A stretch of DNA of 64,000 nt, taken from a bacterium. Its GTDB lineage: Bacteria > Zhuqueibacterota > Zhuqueibacteria > Zhuqueibacterales > Zhuqueibacteraceae. The notes beneath the pieces are model-generated. The model was not told the DNA's origin, did not search any database, and saw nothing but the letters and a program-made list of their open reading frames with translations. The DNA lies in the NCBI GenBank assembly GCA_023150945.1, contig JAKLJX010000010.1, positions 62,001 to 126,000 of the forward strand, written 5' to 3'. Of this stretch, positions 27,105-36,282 are shown piece after piece (position 1 is the first letter of the stretch; the number at the start of each line of letters is the position of its first letter). The position numbers and the translations under genes were made by a program.

Positions 27105-27725
27105 ATGGACATTCGCGCAGCGCAGAAGCCGCTCGAGCCGTTTAGCTTGATGGGTTGGATCGAGAAGAACAAGGATCGCTTACTGCCGCCGGTCGCCAAC
27201 GAAACCATCTTCAAAGGCAATGACAACTTCATCGTCATGGTTTCGGGCGGGCCGAATGCGCGCAAGGATTACCATTATAATGAAAGCGAAGAACTCTTTC
27301 TGCAGCTCAAGGGTGACATCAAAATCAAACTCTATCAAGAGGGCCGGCATTGGGAGGTGACGCTGCGGGAAGGTGAAATGCTGCTCATTCCGCCGAAGGT
27401 GCCGCATTCGCCGCAGCGCTTTGCCGGCACCTACGGCCTGATCATCGAGAAGCACCGGGTGCAAGGCGAGCAGGACGGCTTCTTGTATTTCTGCGAGAAG
27501 TGCGGCAATCTGCTGTATGCCGAGTATTTCTTCCTGGAGGACATCGTCAAGCAATTTCCCATGGTCATGCGCAATTTCTACTCTTCGCTCGAGCGCCGCA
27601 CCTGCAAGAAATGCGGCCACCTCATGGAGCTGCCGCCCAATTGGGAAGACAGCATTACCCGCCGCAGCGCAAACAATGAATATGCCGAAGATCCCTATGC
27701 GCAAGTGCACGGCAAATCCTGGTGA
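27105..27725 (+). CDS. nbaC: 3-Hydroxyanthranilate 3,4-dioxygenase
   Basis: 206 residues. This cupin enzyme opens 3-hydroxyanthranilate to 2-amino-3-carboxymuconate semialdehyde, the branch-point compound. The iron ligands are readable as His57, Glu63 and His101 (KDYHYNESEE and PHSPQR); Arg53 and Arg105 are placed as substrate contacts. The bacterial C-terminal rubredoxin-like metal site is also present: CEKC at 130-133 and CKKC at 167-170. Start: ATG 27105 with GGGAGGG about five bases upstream; an in-frame ATG at 27051 lacks this. It is the same product type as HaaO/NbaC and sits between the aminomuconate genes and the S9 peptidase. Confidence 0.95.
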   Translation: MDIRAAQKPLEPFSLMGWIEKNKDRLLPPVANETIFKGNDNFIVMVSGGPNARKDYHYNESEELFLQLKGDIKIKLYQEGRHWEVTLREGEMLLIPPKVPHSPQRFAGTYGLIIEKHRVQGEQDGFLYFCEKCGNLLYAEYFFLEDIVKQFPMVMRNFYSSLERRTCKKCGHLMELPPNWEDSITRRSANNEYAEDPYAQVHGKSW

Positions 27726-27815
27726 GCGGCGAACCAACGGCAAACAGGCGGCCCGGCGCGCGGGCACAGCAGTCTGGAGCGGCCGCGGCCATTCGTCAAC
27801 CTACAGGCATTTGAG

Positions 27816-30236
27816 ATGAAGAACGCGATTGTTGTTGTGGCAGTTTTGGTGCTCGCTTCGCTCGGTTTTGGACAGATAACCTACAAAACACCGCCGCGCG
27901 AAGTGGTTGACATTCTCGATGCGCCGCCGACGCCCACCGTGGTGATGAGTCCGCGCCAGGAGGCGCTGTTGCTGGTGGATTTCCGGCCGCATCCTGCGCT
28001 CGAGTTGCTGGCGCAGCCAATCTTGAAGCTGGCAGGTGTGCGTCTCAATCCCAACCTCGGCAACCGCCAGCGGCTGTCGCAATACACCCGGCTTTCCGTG
28101 AATTGGCTGCAACGTGGCAGGACGGTAGTGATCGACGCGCCCGCGGACGGCCGCATCGGCATGCCGCAATGGTCGTACGACGGCACCCGCCTCGCTTTCA
28201 CGCATGATCTCACTGACGGCGTGGAGCTGTGGATTGCCGAGGCCGCAACCGGCAAGGCCAGGGCGCTGCCGGCCGTGCGGGTCTGTGATGTTTTGACCGC
28301 GCCGTTTCGCTGGACGAGTGACAACGAGCATCTGCTCGTCCTGCTCGTGCCGCCAGAGCGCGGCGCGCTCCCGCAAGCGCCGTTGGTTCCCGCCGGACCC
28401 GTCATTGATGAAACCGCCGGCAAATTCGCGAAGGTCATGACCTTCCAGGATCTGCTGCGCAATGCACATGACGAGCTGCTGTTCGAGCATTTCGCCACCA
28501 CGCAGTTGGCGCTGGTGCATGCCGTTACCGGTGAAATCACCGCCATGGGCGCGCCGGCCATGATCATGCGCGCGGAGTTTTCGCCGGATGAAAAATTCCT
28601 CCTGGTGACCAAACTCAAACGGCCGTTTTCCTATCGTGTGCCTTATTTCTATTTCACCCGCTCGACCGAAGTGTGGGATCGCACCGGCAATCTGGTCGCG
28701 ACGGTCGCGGATTTGCCGATCGCGGATGACATCCCCACGCAGGGCGTGCCGGTCGGGCCGCGCGAAGTGGAATGGCAGCCGCTGCATCCCGCCAAGCTGC
28801 TGTGGGTCGAAGCGCTCGACGGCGGCGATCCGCGCAAAAAGGTTCCGCAGCGCGACAAACTCATGGCCTTGGCTGCGCCTTTCACCGCAGCGGCGACGGA
28901 AGTCATGCTGATTCAGCATCGTTTCGCCGGAGTTGACTGGATGGCGAAGCGCGATGCAGTGCTGCTGACCGAATATGATCGCGATCGGCGCTGGCGCACG
29001 ACGGTATTTGTCAATCTGGCGAAGCCGGCAGCGAGCCGCAAAGTCATCTTCGATCTCAGCGTCAATGATGACTACGGCGATCCCGGCCGGCCGGTTTACG
29101 AAACGCGGAAAACCGGTGAATCGGTTGTGCTGCAGGACGGCGATTGGCTCTACCTGAATGCGCGCGGTGCCTCACCAGAGGGCGCCCGGCCCCGCCTCGA
29201 TCGCTTGAACGTGAAAACGCTGGCCAAACAAACGCTGTTTCAAGCGCGCGGCAATTCCTTCGAGCCGTTCCTTTCCTTCATCGGCGGCAACCGCAACCTC
29301 ATTCTCACGCGCTATGAATCACAAAAAGAGCCGCCCAACTATTTCATCGTCGATTTGAAAAAGAAGACGCGAACCACGCTCACCGATTTCAAGGATCCGG
29401 CGCCGCAGCTTACTGGCTTGCGGAAAGAGCTGGTGAAATACAACCGGCCCGATGGCGTGCCGCTCTCCGGCACGCTCTATTTGCCGCCCGGCTATCAAGC
29501 CGGCACGCGACTGCCGCTGCTGATCTGGGCCTATCCGCTGGAGTACTCCGACCCCGGCACCGCCGGCCAGGTGCGCGGCTCGCCGCATTCATTCACCTTT
29601 CTGCGCGGCGCTTCACCGCTGTTCTTTCTGACCCAGGGCTACGCCGTTCTGCTGGACGCCACCATGCCGGTGGTGGGTGATCCTGAAACCATGAACGACA
29701 CGTTCGTGGAACAGATCGTCGCCGCGGGCCGCGCCGCCATCGACAAGCTCGATTCCATGGGCGTGGTCGACCGCTCGCGCGTGTGCGTGGCCAGCCACAG
29801 CTATGGCGCTTTCATGGCGGCCAATCTGCTGGCGCATTCCGATGATTTTGCCGCCGGCATTGCGCGCAGCGGCGCCTACAACCGCACGCTCACGCCCTTC
29901 GGTTTTCAAAGTGAGCGGCGCTCGTTTTGGGAGGCGCCGGAGGTTTACCTGAAGGTTTCGCCATTCACCTACGCCAACAAGATCAATGAGCCGCTGCTGC
30001 TCATTCATGGCGAGGCGGACAACAACCCCGGCACGCATACCATGCAATCGGAGCGGCTGTTTCAAGCCATGAAAGGCAATGGCGGCACCGCGCGGCTGGT
30101 GTTGCTGCCGTACGAAGGCCACGGCTATGTTGCCCGCGAATCGGTGCTGCATACGCTGGCGGAGATGTTCGAGTGGTGTGACCGCTTTCTCAACAAACAT
30201 GACCCCGGCCCGCACCGCGAAACGCCGCCGCAGTGA
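27816..30236 (+). CDS. Exported S9-family prolyl-oligopeptidase-like serine peptidase
   Basis: 806 residues. The signal peptide (about 1-20) ends near FGQ. A long beta-propeller region follows, then an alpha/beta-hydrolase domain from about residue 520. The catalytic triad is readable: Ser662 in ASHSYGA, Asp735 in HGEADNNPG and His769 in EGHGYVA. The nucleophile elbow, with His before Ser and Ala after Gly, is like the glutamyl-endopeptidase-type S9 subgroup. The protein probably acts in the periplasm or outside the cell on short peptides. Its place inside the kynurenine cluster, 90 bases after 3-HAO and 51 before ACMSD, suggests co-expression with tryptophan breakdown, perhaps to release the amino acid from peptides (inference). 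Confidence 0.88.
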   Translation: MKNAIVVVAVLVLASLGFGQITYKTPPREVVDILDAPPTPTVVMSPRQEALLLVDFRPHPALELLAQPILKLAGVRLNPNLGNRQRLSQYTRLSVNWLQRGRTVVIDAPADGRIGMPQWSYDGTRLAFTHDLTDGVELWIAEAATGKARALPAVRVCDVLTAPFRWTSDNEHLLVLLVPPERGALPQAPLVPAGPVIDETAGKFAKVMTFQDLLRNAHDELLFEHFATTQLALVHAVTGEITAMGAPAMIMRAEFSPDEKFLLVTKLKRPFSYRVPYFYFTRSTEVWDRTGNLVATVADLPIADDIPTQGVPVGPREVEWQPLHPAKLLWVEALDGGDPRKKVPQRDKLMALAAPFTAAATEVMLIQHRFAGVDWMAKRDAVLLTEYDRDRRWRTTVFVNLAKPAASRKVIFDLSVNDDYGDPGRPVYETRKTGESVVLQDGDWLYLNARGASPEGARPRLDRLNVKTLAKQTLFQARGNSFEPFLSFIGGNRNLILTRYESQKEPPNYFIVDLKKKTRTTLTDFKDPAPQLTGLRKELVKYNRPDGVPLSGTLYLPPGYQAGTRLPLLIWAYPLEYSDPGTAGQVRGSPHSFTFLRGASPLFFLTQGYAVLLDATMPVVGDPETMNDTFVEQIVAAGRAAIDKLDSMGVVDRSRVCVASHSYGAFMAANLLAHSDDFAAGIARSGAYNRTLTPFGFQSERRSFWEAPEVYLKVSPFTYANKINEPLLLIHGEADNNPGTHTMQSERLFQAMKGNGGTARLVLLPYEGHGYVARESVLHTLAEMFEWCDRFLNKHDPGPHRETPPQ

Positions 30237-30287
30237 GGCCGGATTGCTGCGCCGGCCGTCACGTGTTGCGATGCTCGCACCCTGTCC

Positions 30288-31319
30288 ATGTCAGTGCAAC
30301 CTTTCTTGAAAATCGACATTCACACGCATATCCTGCCGGAATCCTGGCCGGATCTGAAGGAGAAATACGGCTACGGTGGCTTTGTGCAACTGCACCATCA
30401 TCAGCCCGGCTGCGGCCGGCTGATGATCGACGGCCGGCTGTTTCGCGAGGTGAGCGCCAACACCTGGGATCCGCACGAGCGCTTGCGCGATTGTGACGCC
30501 AGCGGCGTGGCGGTGCAGGTGCTGTCAACCGTGCCGGTGATGTTCAGCTATTGGGCGAAGCCGCAAGACGCGCTGGATCTCAGCCGCCTGCTCAATGATC
30601 ACCTCGCCGGCGTCGTGGCGCAATTTCCCCGGCGCTTTATCGGTTTGGGAACGGTGCCGCTGCAAGCGCCCGAGCTGGCCATCAAGGAAATGAGGCGCTG
30701 CAAGAACGAACTCGGACTGGCCGGGATCGAAATCGGCACACACGTGAATGACTGGAATCTCAATGACGAGCATCTCTTTCCCGTTTTTCAAGCAGCGGAA
30801 GAGCTGGGCCTCGCGGTCTTCGTTCATCCCTGGGATATGATGGGCAAGGAGAGGATGCCGAAGTATTGGCTGCCGTGGCTGGTGGGCATGCCCGCGGAAG
30901 TTTCACTCGCGATTTGCTCAATGATTTTTGGAGGCGTGTTCCGGCGCCTGCCCCGGCTGCGCGTTGCGTTTGCGCACGGCGGCGGCGCGTTTCCCGCCAC
31001 CATTGGCCGCATCGAGCACGGCTTCAAAGTACGGCCCGACTTGTGCGCCGTCGACAACGACGAGCCGCCCCGCGCTTATCTCGGGCGATTCTACTTGGAT
31101 TCTCTGGTGCACGACGCGGAGATCCTGCAATACCTCCTCACATTGGTTGGCGCCCACCGCATTGCGCTGGGCTCGGATTATCCCTTTCCGCTCGGCGAAG
31201 CCCGGCCCGGCGCGCTGATCGAGGCGATGCCGGAACTCGACCGCGCAACCAGGATGAGGCTGTTCAGCGGCACCGCGCTGGAGTGGCTGGGATTGAACGC
31301 AAACGATTTCCTGCCGTGA
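30288..31319 (+). CDS. nbaD: 2-Amino-3-carboxymuconate 6-semialdehyde decarboxylase (ACMSD)
   Basis: 343 residues of the amidohydrolase fold. It removes CO2 from ACMS, diverting it from spontaneous closure to quinolinate and so sending carbon to catabolism. Metal ligands and catalytic residues appear in order: DIHTH (His12, His14), AVFVHPWDMMG, RVAFAHGGGAFP and LGSDYPFPLGE, the last with the metal-binding Asp. RLMIDGRLFREV and YWAKPQDAL are typical of ACMSD rather than other amidohydrolases. Length and motifs match the human and Pseudomonas enzymes. The stop codon overlaps the GTG start of the formamidase, so the two are translationally coupled. Confidence 0.93.
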   Translation: MSVQPFLKIDIHTHILPESWPDLKEKYGYGGFVQLHHHQPGCGRLMIDGRLFREVSANTWDPHERLRDCDASGVAVQVLSTVPVMFSYWAKPQDALDLSRLLNDHLAGVVAQFPRRFIGLGTVPLQAPELAIKEMRRCKNELGLAGIEIGTHVNDWNLNDEHLFPVFQAAEELGLAVFVHPWDMMGKERMPKYWLPWLVGMPAEVSLAICSMIFGGVFRRLPRLRVAFAHGGGAFPATIGRIEHGFKVRPDLCAVDNDEPPRAYLGRFYLDSLVHDAEILQYLLTLVGAHRIALGSDYPFPLGEARPGALIEAMPELDRATRMRLFSGTALEWLGLNANDFLP

Positions 31320-32134
31320 AACTCGAATTTCACCTCGCCGAACAGGCTTACGCAGTCAACCTCACCGCGCCCATCGATCTGGCCATTCCGCTGCATTTCA
31401 ATGGCGCGCAGCCCTGCTTTTTCGAGGCGCCGGCCGCCACCGCACAGCCGTTCGTCAGCGGCGGTTTCATCGGCGACACACAGCAGGGCGGCAGCAGCAA
31501 TGTCGCCACGGTGACCTTGACGCCGCACTGCAACGGCACGCACACCGAATGCGTGGGCCATCTCGCCAATGAACTCATCTCGCTGGAAGGCGTGCTGCGC
31601 GAGGCGTTCATTCCCGCGACGTTGATCACCGTTACGCCCCAGCCCGCTGCCGCGTGCCGCGATACCTATCTCCCGCCCGTTCAAAAAGAAGACTTGCTTA
31701 TCACCCACGACCAGTTATCTTCTGCCTTGCCGCGCAATGCCGGCGCATTCCTGCGCGGCTTGATTCTGCGCACGCTGCCCAATGCGCCGGCGAAAACCAC
31801 CCGGCGCTACGCGCAACAATTGCCGGCTTACTTTTCCATCGAAGCCATGCAGTTGGTGACGCGGCTGGGCGTGCAGCATTTGCTGGTGGATTTGCCCTCC
31901 GTTGACCGCACTTTCGATGAAGGCCGGCTGACCAGCCATCGCCTCTTTTGGGAAGTTCCGCCGGAGAGCCACGAGGTCGACCCCACTCGCCATTCCGTGA
32001 AGACGATCACCGAAATGATCTACGTCGACACGGCCGTGCCCGATGGTTTCTATTTGCTCAATCTGCAGATTCCCAGATTCGTGGCGGAAGCTGCGCCCAG
32101 CCGTCCGCTGATTTTTGCGGTCACGGCAAAATGA
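31316..32134 (+). CDS. kynB: Cyclase-family kynurenine formamidase
   Basis: 272 residues of the cyclase/KynB metal-hydrolase fold. It is predicted to hydrolyse N-formylkynurenine to kynurenine and formate, the step between TDO and the monooxygenase. The metal motif reads PHCNGTHTECVGH, a variant of the canonical HxGTHxDxPxH in which Glu stands for Asp. It is larger than classical KynB (about 210 residues) and belongs to a longer cyclase subtype. Translation starts at GTG 31316, overlapping the ACMSD stop. The assignment relies on context: no other formamidase candidate lies in the cluster and the pathway is otherwise complete. Confidence 0.82.
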   Translation: MKLEFHLAEQAYAVNLTAPIDLAIPLHFNGAQPCFFEAPAATAQPFVSGGFIGDTQQGGSSNVATVTLTPHCNGTHTECVGHLANELISLEGVLREAFIPATLITVTPQPAAACRDTYLPPVQKEDLLITHDQLSSALPRNAGAFLRGLILRTLPNAPAKTTRRYAQQLPAYFSIEAMQLVTRLGVQHLLVDLPSVDRTFDEGRLTSHRLFWEVPPESHEVDPTRHSVKTITEMIYVDTAVPDGFYLLNLQIPRFVAEAAPSRPLIFAVTAK

Positions 32135-32257
32135 ATAATTGACTGCTGACGCGCCGATGCGCTGAGGGATGTCGCGCAATTGGTTCGTTCGCTGTTTGGC
32201 AGACTGCGTTGCGCCATTTGCAGAAGCAGATCACCTCCAACCTCTTGATGCTGACGA

Positions 32258-33526
32258 ATGATTGATTATCAAACCAACCGCCATTTTGCCCTGGCGATGG
32301 ATGCCGAAGATCCGCTGGCGGAATTTCGCAATCGTTTTCATCTACCCAAAACCAGAAGCGGCGAAGATTGTGTTTATCTCTGCGGCAATTCACTCGGCCC
32401 GATGCCGAAGACGGCCAGGGCCCACGTGGAGCAGGAGCTGAGCGACTGGGAGCGTCTGGCGGTCGATGGTCATGTCAAAGCAAAGAATCCCTGGACGACA
32501 TATCACGAGCGGTTCACGCGCCAGCTCGCGGGCCTGGTAGGCGCCAAACCCGTGGAGGTGGTCGCGATGAACACGCTCACCGTCAATCTGCATTTGATGA
32601 TGGTGTCCTTCTACCGGCCGACGCCGCAGCGCCACAAAGTGGTGATGGAAGCCAACGCGTTTCCATCCGACCAATATGCCGTCAGATCACAAATTGCCGT
32701 TCACGGGTATGATCCGGCAACGTCGTTGGTGGAGCTGCACCCGCGGCCGGGCGAAGCCACGCTGCGCACGGAGGACATGGAGGCGTATCTGCGCGAACAC
32801 GGCGAGAGCGTTGCGCTGGTGTTGCTCGGCGTGGTGAATTATTACACGGGGCAGGCCTTCGACCTGCAGCGGTTGACGCAGGCGGCGCAGGCGCGGGGCT
32901 GCGTGATCGGCTTCGATCTCGCGCATGCGGTGGGCAACCTTCTGCTGCGGCTGCATGAGTGGCAGGTTGATTTCGCGGTGTGGTGTTCCTACAAATACCT
33001 GAATGCCGGCCCGGGCGCAGTGGCCGGTTGCTTTGTGCACGAACACCACGGCGACGCGCGCGATTTGCCGCGCTTCGCGGGCTGGTGGGGGCATGATCAG
33101 AGCCGGCGTTTTTTGATGGAGCCGGCGTTTCAACCGATTTTCGGTGCCGAAGGCTGGCAGCTCAGCAATCCGCCTATCCTGTCCATGGCGCCGTTGAAAG
33201 CTGCACTCGACCTCTTCGATGAAGTCGGCATGCCGCGCTTGCGCGCCAAGAGTGAACTGCTCACCGGTTATTTGGAATTCCTGCTCAATCAGTTTGGCGG
33301 AGACATGCTCACCATCATCACGCCGGCAGACAAGGCACAGCGCGGGGCGCAGCTTTCCCTGCGCGTGCGCAACAACGGCCGCGCGTTGTTTCAAGCCCTG
33401 CTGGCGCGCCATTTCATCTGTGATTGGCGTGAGCCGGATGTCATTCGCGTGGCGCCCGCGCCGCTGTTCAACACCTTCCTCGATGTGTATCGCTTTGCCG
33501 GCGCCGTACGCGGCAGCCTGCTTTGA
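32258..33526 (+). CDS. kynU: Kynureninase
   Basis: 422 residues, PLP-dependent fold-type I. It cleaves 3-hydroxykynurenine (or kynurenine) to 3-hydroxyanthranilate (or anthranilate) and alanine. Signatures: VYLCGNSLGPMPK at the N-terminus, the phosphate-binding MNTLTVNLHLMM, VLLGVVNYYTGQAFDL, GFDLAHAVGN with the PLP-contacting Asp, and WCSYKYLNAGPG with Lys246 as the Schiff-base lysine. GWWGHDQSRRF is also diagnostic. It lies 123 bases after the formamidase and 24 before the monooxygenase. With KMO present, the main substrate should be the 3-hydroxy form. Confidence 0.95.
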   Translation: MIDYQTNRHFALAMDAEDPLAEFRNRFHLPKTRSGEDCVYLCGNSLGPMPKTARAHVEQELSDWERLAVDGHVKAKNPWTTYHERFTRQLAGLVGAKPVEVVAMNTLTVNLHLMMVSFYRPTPQRHKVVMEANAFPSDQYAVRSQIAVHGYDPATSLVELHPRPGEATLRTEDMEAYLREHGESVALVLLGVVNYYTGQAFDLQRLTQAAQARGCVIGFDLAHAVGNLLLRLHEWQVDFAVWCSYKYLNAGPGAVAGCFVHEHHGDARDLPRFAGWWGHDQSRRFLMEPAFQPIFGAEGWQLSNPPILSMAPLKAALDLFDEVGMPRLRAKSELLTGYLEFLLNQFGGDMLTIITPADKAQRGAQLSLRVRNNGRALFQALLARHFICDWREPDVIRVAPAPLFNTFLDVYRFAGAVRGSLL

Positions 33527-33550
33527 AAAATCCACCACAGGAATGCCGGC

Positions 33551-34918
33551 ATGCGAACAACCCCTGCATCCCCCACAGTCACCTTGATTGGCGCCGGCCT
33601 GGCCGGGCCGCTGCTGGCCATCTATCTCGCCCGGCGCGGCTTTGCCGTCGAGGTTTATGAACGCCGGCCGGATTTTCGTCAGGTCGCTTTGCGCGCGGGC
33701 CGTTCGATCAACCTCGCGCTATCGGTGCGCGGCTTTCATGCGCTGGCGGAAGTCGGCATCTCCGACAGCATCATGAAGATTGCCGTGCCCATGCGCGGCC
33801 GCATGATGCACGCGGTCAGCGGTGAGCTGACGTTCCAACCCTACGGCAAGGATGAGACGGAAGTCATCTACTCGGTCTCACGCGCCAATCTCAATCTCAC
33901 CCTGGTCAATGAAGCCGAGAAGTTCGGCAACGTCACGTTTCACTTCGCGCAGCGCTGCCTGGGCATGGATTTCAAAAAGAGCGAACTGAAGCTGCGCCAC
34001 GTACCCTCCGGTAGCGAATCCCTGCTGCCGGCGCAGCCGGTGATCGCCACCGACGGCTCAGCCTCCGCGATTCGGCTGGATATGCTGCGCTGGGGCCGAT
34101 TCAACTATTCGCAGCAACACCTCGAATATGGCTACAAGGAACTGACTATTCCTGCCGGGCCCGGCGGCGCCTACCGCCTGGAGAAGAACGCCCTGCATAT
34201 CTGGCCGCGGCGCACCTACATGCTGATTGCGCTGCCCAACCTCGACGGCAGCTGCACCTGCATTTTTTTCTTTCCCTTCCGGGGCGAGCCGAGCTTCGCA
34301 AGCCTGAGCACGCCGGACCTTGTGAAGGATTTCTTCGCCGCGCAATTTCCGGATGCGGCCGCGTTGATGCCGAATCTCCTCCACGAGTATTTCGCCAATC
34401 CCACCGGCAGCATGGTCACGATCAAATGCGACCCCTGGTATGTCGAAGGCAAGATGACCCTCTTGGGAGATGCGGCGCATGCCATCGTGCCGTTCTTCGG
34501 TCAGGGCGTCAATTGCGCCTTCGAGGATTGCACCTACTTGAATCAATGCCTGGCGCAATACGGCGCTGACTGGGCACGCGTGTTCGCCGAGCATCAGCGC
34601 TTGCGCAAAGCCAACACCGACGCCATCGCCGAGCTGGCGCTGGAGAATTTCATCGAGATGCGCGACCTGGTCGCAGATGAAAGATTTCTGCTGCGCAAGA
34701 AGGTCGAGCAAGCGCTGGAGAAAAAGTATCCGGACACATTCGTCCCGAAATACTCGATGGTCACTTTTCGCCGCGTGCCCTATGCCGTGGCCTTGGCGCG
34801 CGGAAAGATTCAAGATAAGATCCTGCTGGAATTGTGCCGCGCCAGCACGACGGTTGCGGAAGTCGATTGGCAGCACGCCGATCATCTGATTCGCAGCCGG
34901 CTTTCACCATTAACCTGA
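33551..34918 (+). CDS. kmo: Kynurenine 3-monooxygenase
   Basis: 455 residues, class A flavoprotein hydroxylase using NADPH, O2 and FAD to make 3-hydroxykynurenine. The N-terminal GAGLAGPLLAIYLARRG is the FAD dinucleotide motif. RAGRSINLALSVRG follows and is typical of KMO. LLGDAAHAIVPFFGQGVNCAFEDC is the second FAD motif. The long helical C-terminal part ends with two hydrophobic-basic stretches like other KMO proteins, so membrane association is possible. It is followed after six bases by the quinolinate phosphoribosyltransferase, so coupling is near certain. Bacterial kmo is uncommon compared with the anthranilate route and commits this cluster to the 3-hydroxy branch. Confidence 0.95.
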   Translation: MRTTPASPTVTLIGAGLAGPLLAIYLARRGFAVEVYERRPDFRQVALRAGRSINLALSVRGFHALAEVGISDSIMKIAVPMRGRMMHAVSGELTFQPYGKDETEVIYSVSRANLNLTLVNEAEKFGNVTFHFAQRCLGMDFKKSELKLRHVPSGSESLLPAQPVIATDGSASAIRLDMLRWGRFNYSQQHLEYGYKELTIPAGPGGAYRLEKNALHIWPRRTYMLIALPNLDGSCTCIFFFPFRGEPSFASLSTPDLVKDFFAAQFPDAAALMPNLLHEYFANPTGSMVTIKCDPWYVEGKMTLLGDAAHAIVPFFGQGVNCAFEDCTYLNQCLAQYGADWARVFAEHQRLRKANTDAIAELALENFIEMRDLVADERFLLRKKVEQALEKKYPDTFVPKYSMVTFRRVPYAVALARGKIQDKILLELCRASTTVAEVDWQHADHLIRSRLSPLT

Positions 34919-34924
34919 ACGGCA

Positions 34925-35779
34925 ATGTCCTGGGATAAAGTCAACCTGTCACGCGTGGACGAAATTCTGGCGCAGGCGCTGGCAGAAGATCTCGGCCGTG
35001 GCGACTTGACGTGTGCGGCGGTGTTGCCACCAGGCGCAACCGCGCGTGCCAAAATTCTCAGCAAAGACACCGGCGTCATTGCCGGCCTGCCGCTGGCAGA
35101 GCGCGTGTTCCGCAGGCTGGATCACAGCATGGCGGTGAGTACGCTTTGTTGCGATGGTGATCGGGTCAGCCCGGGTGCGACCTTGATGCGGCTGAACGGG
35201 CAGGCCGCGGCGATTCTGAGCGGCGAACGCACGGCCTTGAATCTGCTCGGCCGCTGTTCGGGAATTGCCACATTGACCGCCCAATTCGTGGCCGCCGTGC
35301 GAGAATACCCCGTCAAGATTCTCGACACGCGCAAAACCGCGCCGCTGCTGCGCGAGTTGGACCGCTATGCGGTGCGCCTCGGCGGCGGCGAGAATCATCG
35401 CATGGGGCTTGATGCCATGATTCTTCTCAAGGAAAATCATCTCAAACAGGTGGGCGGTATTGCCAGTGCGCTGCAACGCGTACTGCGCTGGCGCGCGCAG
35501 GCGGGGTCTCCGGCCAAGATCGAAATCGAGGTGACCGATCTTGGTGAACTGGAAGCAGCGCTGGCGTTTCCAGTCGATCGCATCATGCTGGACAACTTTT
35601 CGTTCGAGCGGATGGCGCAGGGAGTCAAGCTGGCTGCCGGCCGCGGCGAATTGGAAGCCTCCGGCGGCGTGACGCTGCAGAATGTCGAGAAGATCGCAGC
35701 CACCGGCGTGCAGTACATTTCCGTAGGTGCGTTGACGCATTCGGTGAAGAATTTTGATCTCACCCTGCTGGTCGGTTAG
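34925..35779 (+). CDS. nadC: Quinolinate phosphoribosyltransferase (nicotinate-nucleotide pyrophosphorylase)
   Basis: 284 residues. It condenses quinolinate with PRPP, giving nicotinate mononucleotide, CO2 and pyrophosphate for NAD synthesis. The motifs AEDLGRGDLTCAAV, GERTALNLLGRCSGIATLT, DTRKTAPLLRELDRYAVRLGGGENHR (active-site Arg, Lys and His), LKENHL and EIEVTDLGELEAAL are all canonical. ASGGVTLQNVEKIAATGV holds the phosphate-binding end. No nadA or nadB is in the window; quinolinate would come from spontaneous ring closure of the ACMS made upstream. It sits last in the intact cluster, six bases after kmo. Confidence 0.96.
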   Translation: MSWDKVNLSRVDEILAQALAEDLGRGDLTCAAVLPPGATARAKILSKDTGVIAGLPLAERVFRRLDHSMAVSTLCCDGDRVSPGATLMRLNGQAAAILSGERTALNLLGRCSGIATLTAQFVAAVREYPVKILDTRKTAPLLRELDRYAVRLGGGENHRMGLDAMILLKENHLKQVGGIASALQRVLRWRAQAGSPAKIEIEVTDLGELEAALAFPVDRIMLDNFSFERMAQGVKLAAGRGELEASGGVTLQNVEKIAATGVQYISVGALTHSVKNFDLTLLVG

Positions 35780-35788
35780 GCGCTACTC

Positions 35789-36244
35789 TTGCAAGGAGGG
35801 AGGTTGAAGTTCAAGCAAGCGGTCAAAGTGGGGGTTGGGACGGGCCTCGTCAGCGATGACCTCACCTTGCTGGCGCTGGCCCAGCGCTGGCCGGTTGCCA
35901 CCTGGTTCAATTGGAAGGTGCGCAATCTCAGCGACGATCATCTGCGCCGCATTGCAGCAACCAGCGGCCTTATTGGTGTCGGATTTTGGGAGACGGCCTG
36001 CTGCGGCCAGGATCGGCAGCCATCGCAGCGGCCGTGCGTTACGCCGCAGACCTCGCGGGCGTTGATCACGTTGGCCTGGGTTCTGACTTCGACGGGCGCC
36101 GTGACCATGCTCTGCGATGCCAGCGGCATGGCGCAACTGACCGCCGCGCTGCTGCAGGAAGGATTCAATGCAGGAGAAATTCGCCAAGTGACGGGCGGTA
36201 ACCTCAAGGAGCTGTTGCGCAACTGCCTGCCGGACAGCTCATGA
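35789..36244 (+). pseudogene. Broken M19 (renal/membrane) dipeptidase remnant
   Basis: Only the C-terminal part of an M19 dipeptidase remains, split over two frames. RNLSDDHLRRIAATSGLIGVGFWETACCG is in the frame of 35789. AVRYAADLAGVDHVGLGSDFDG, with the family's conserved SDFDG, is one frame over (about 35995-36095). VTMLCDASGMAQLTAALLQEGF and GGNLKELLRNCLP return to the first frame. The N-terminal metal-binding half (HxD) and the region before RNLSDD are missing or unrecognisable. Two compensating frameshifts plus truncation mean no active enzyme. It lies ten bases after nadC and was perhaps once a cluster member that supplied amino acids from dipeptides. Confidence 0.8.
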
Positions 36245-36282
36245 ATCCGCGCCGGTGATTGGCCCGCTTCAAGTGCCCTGCC

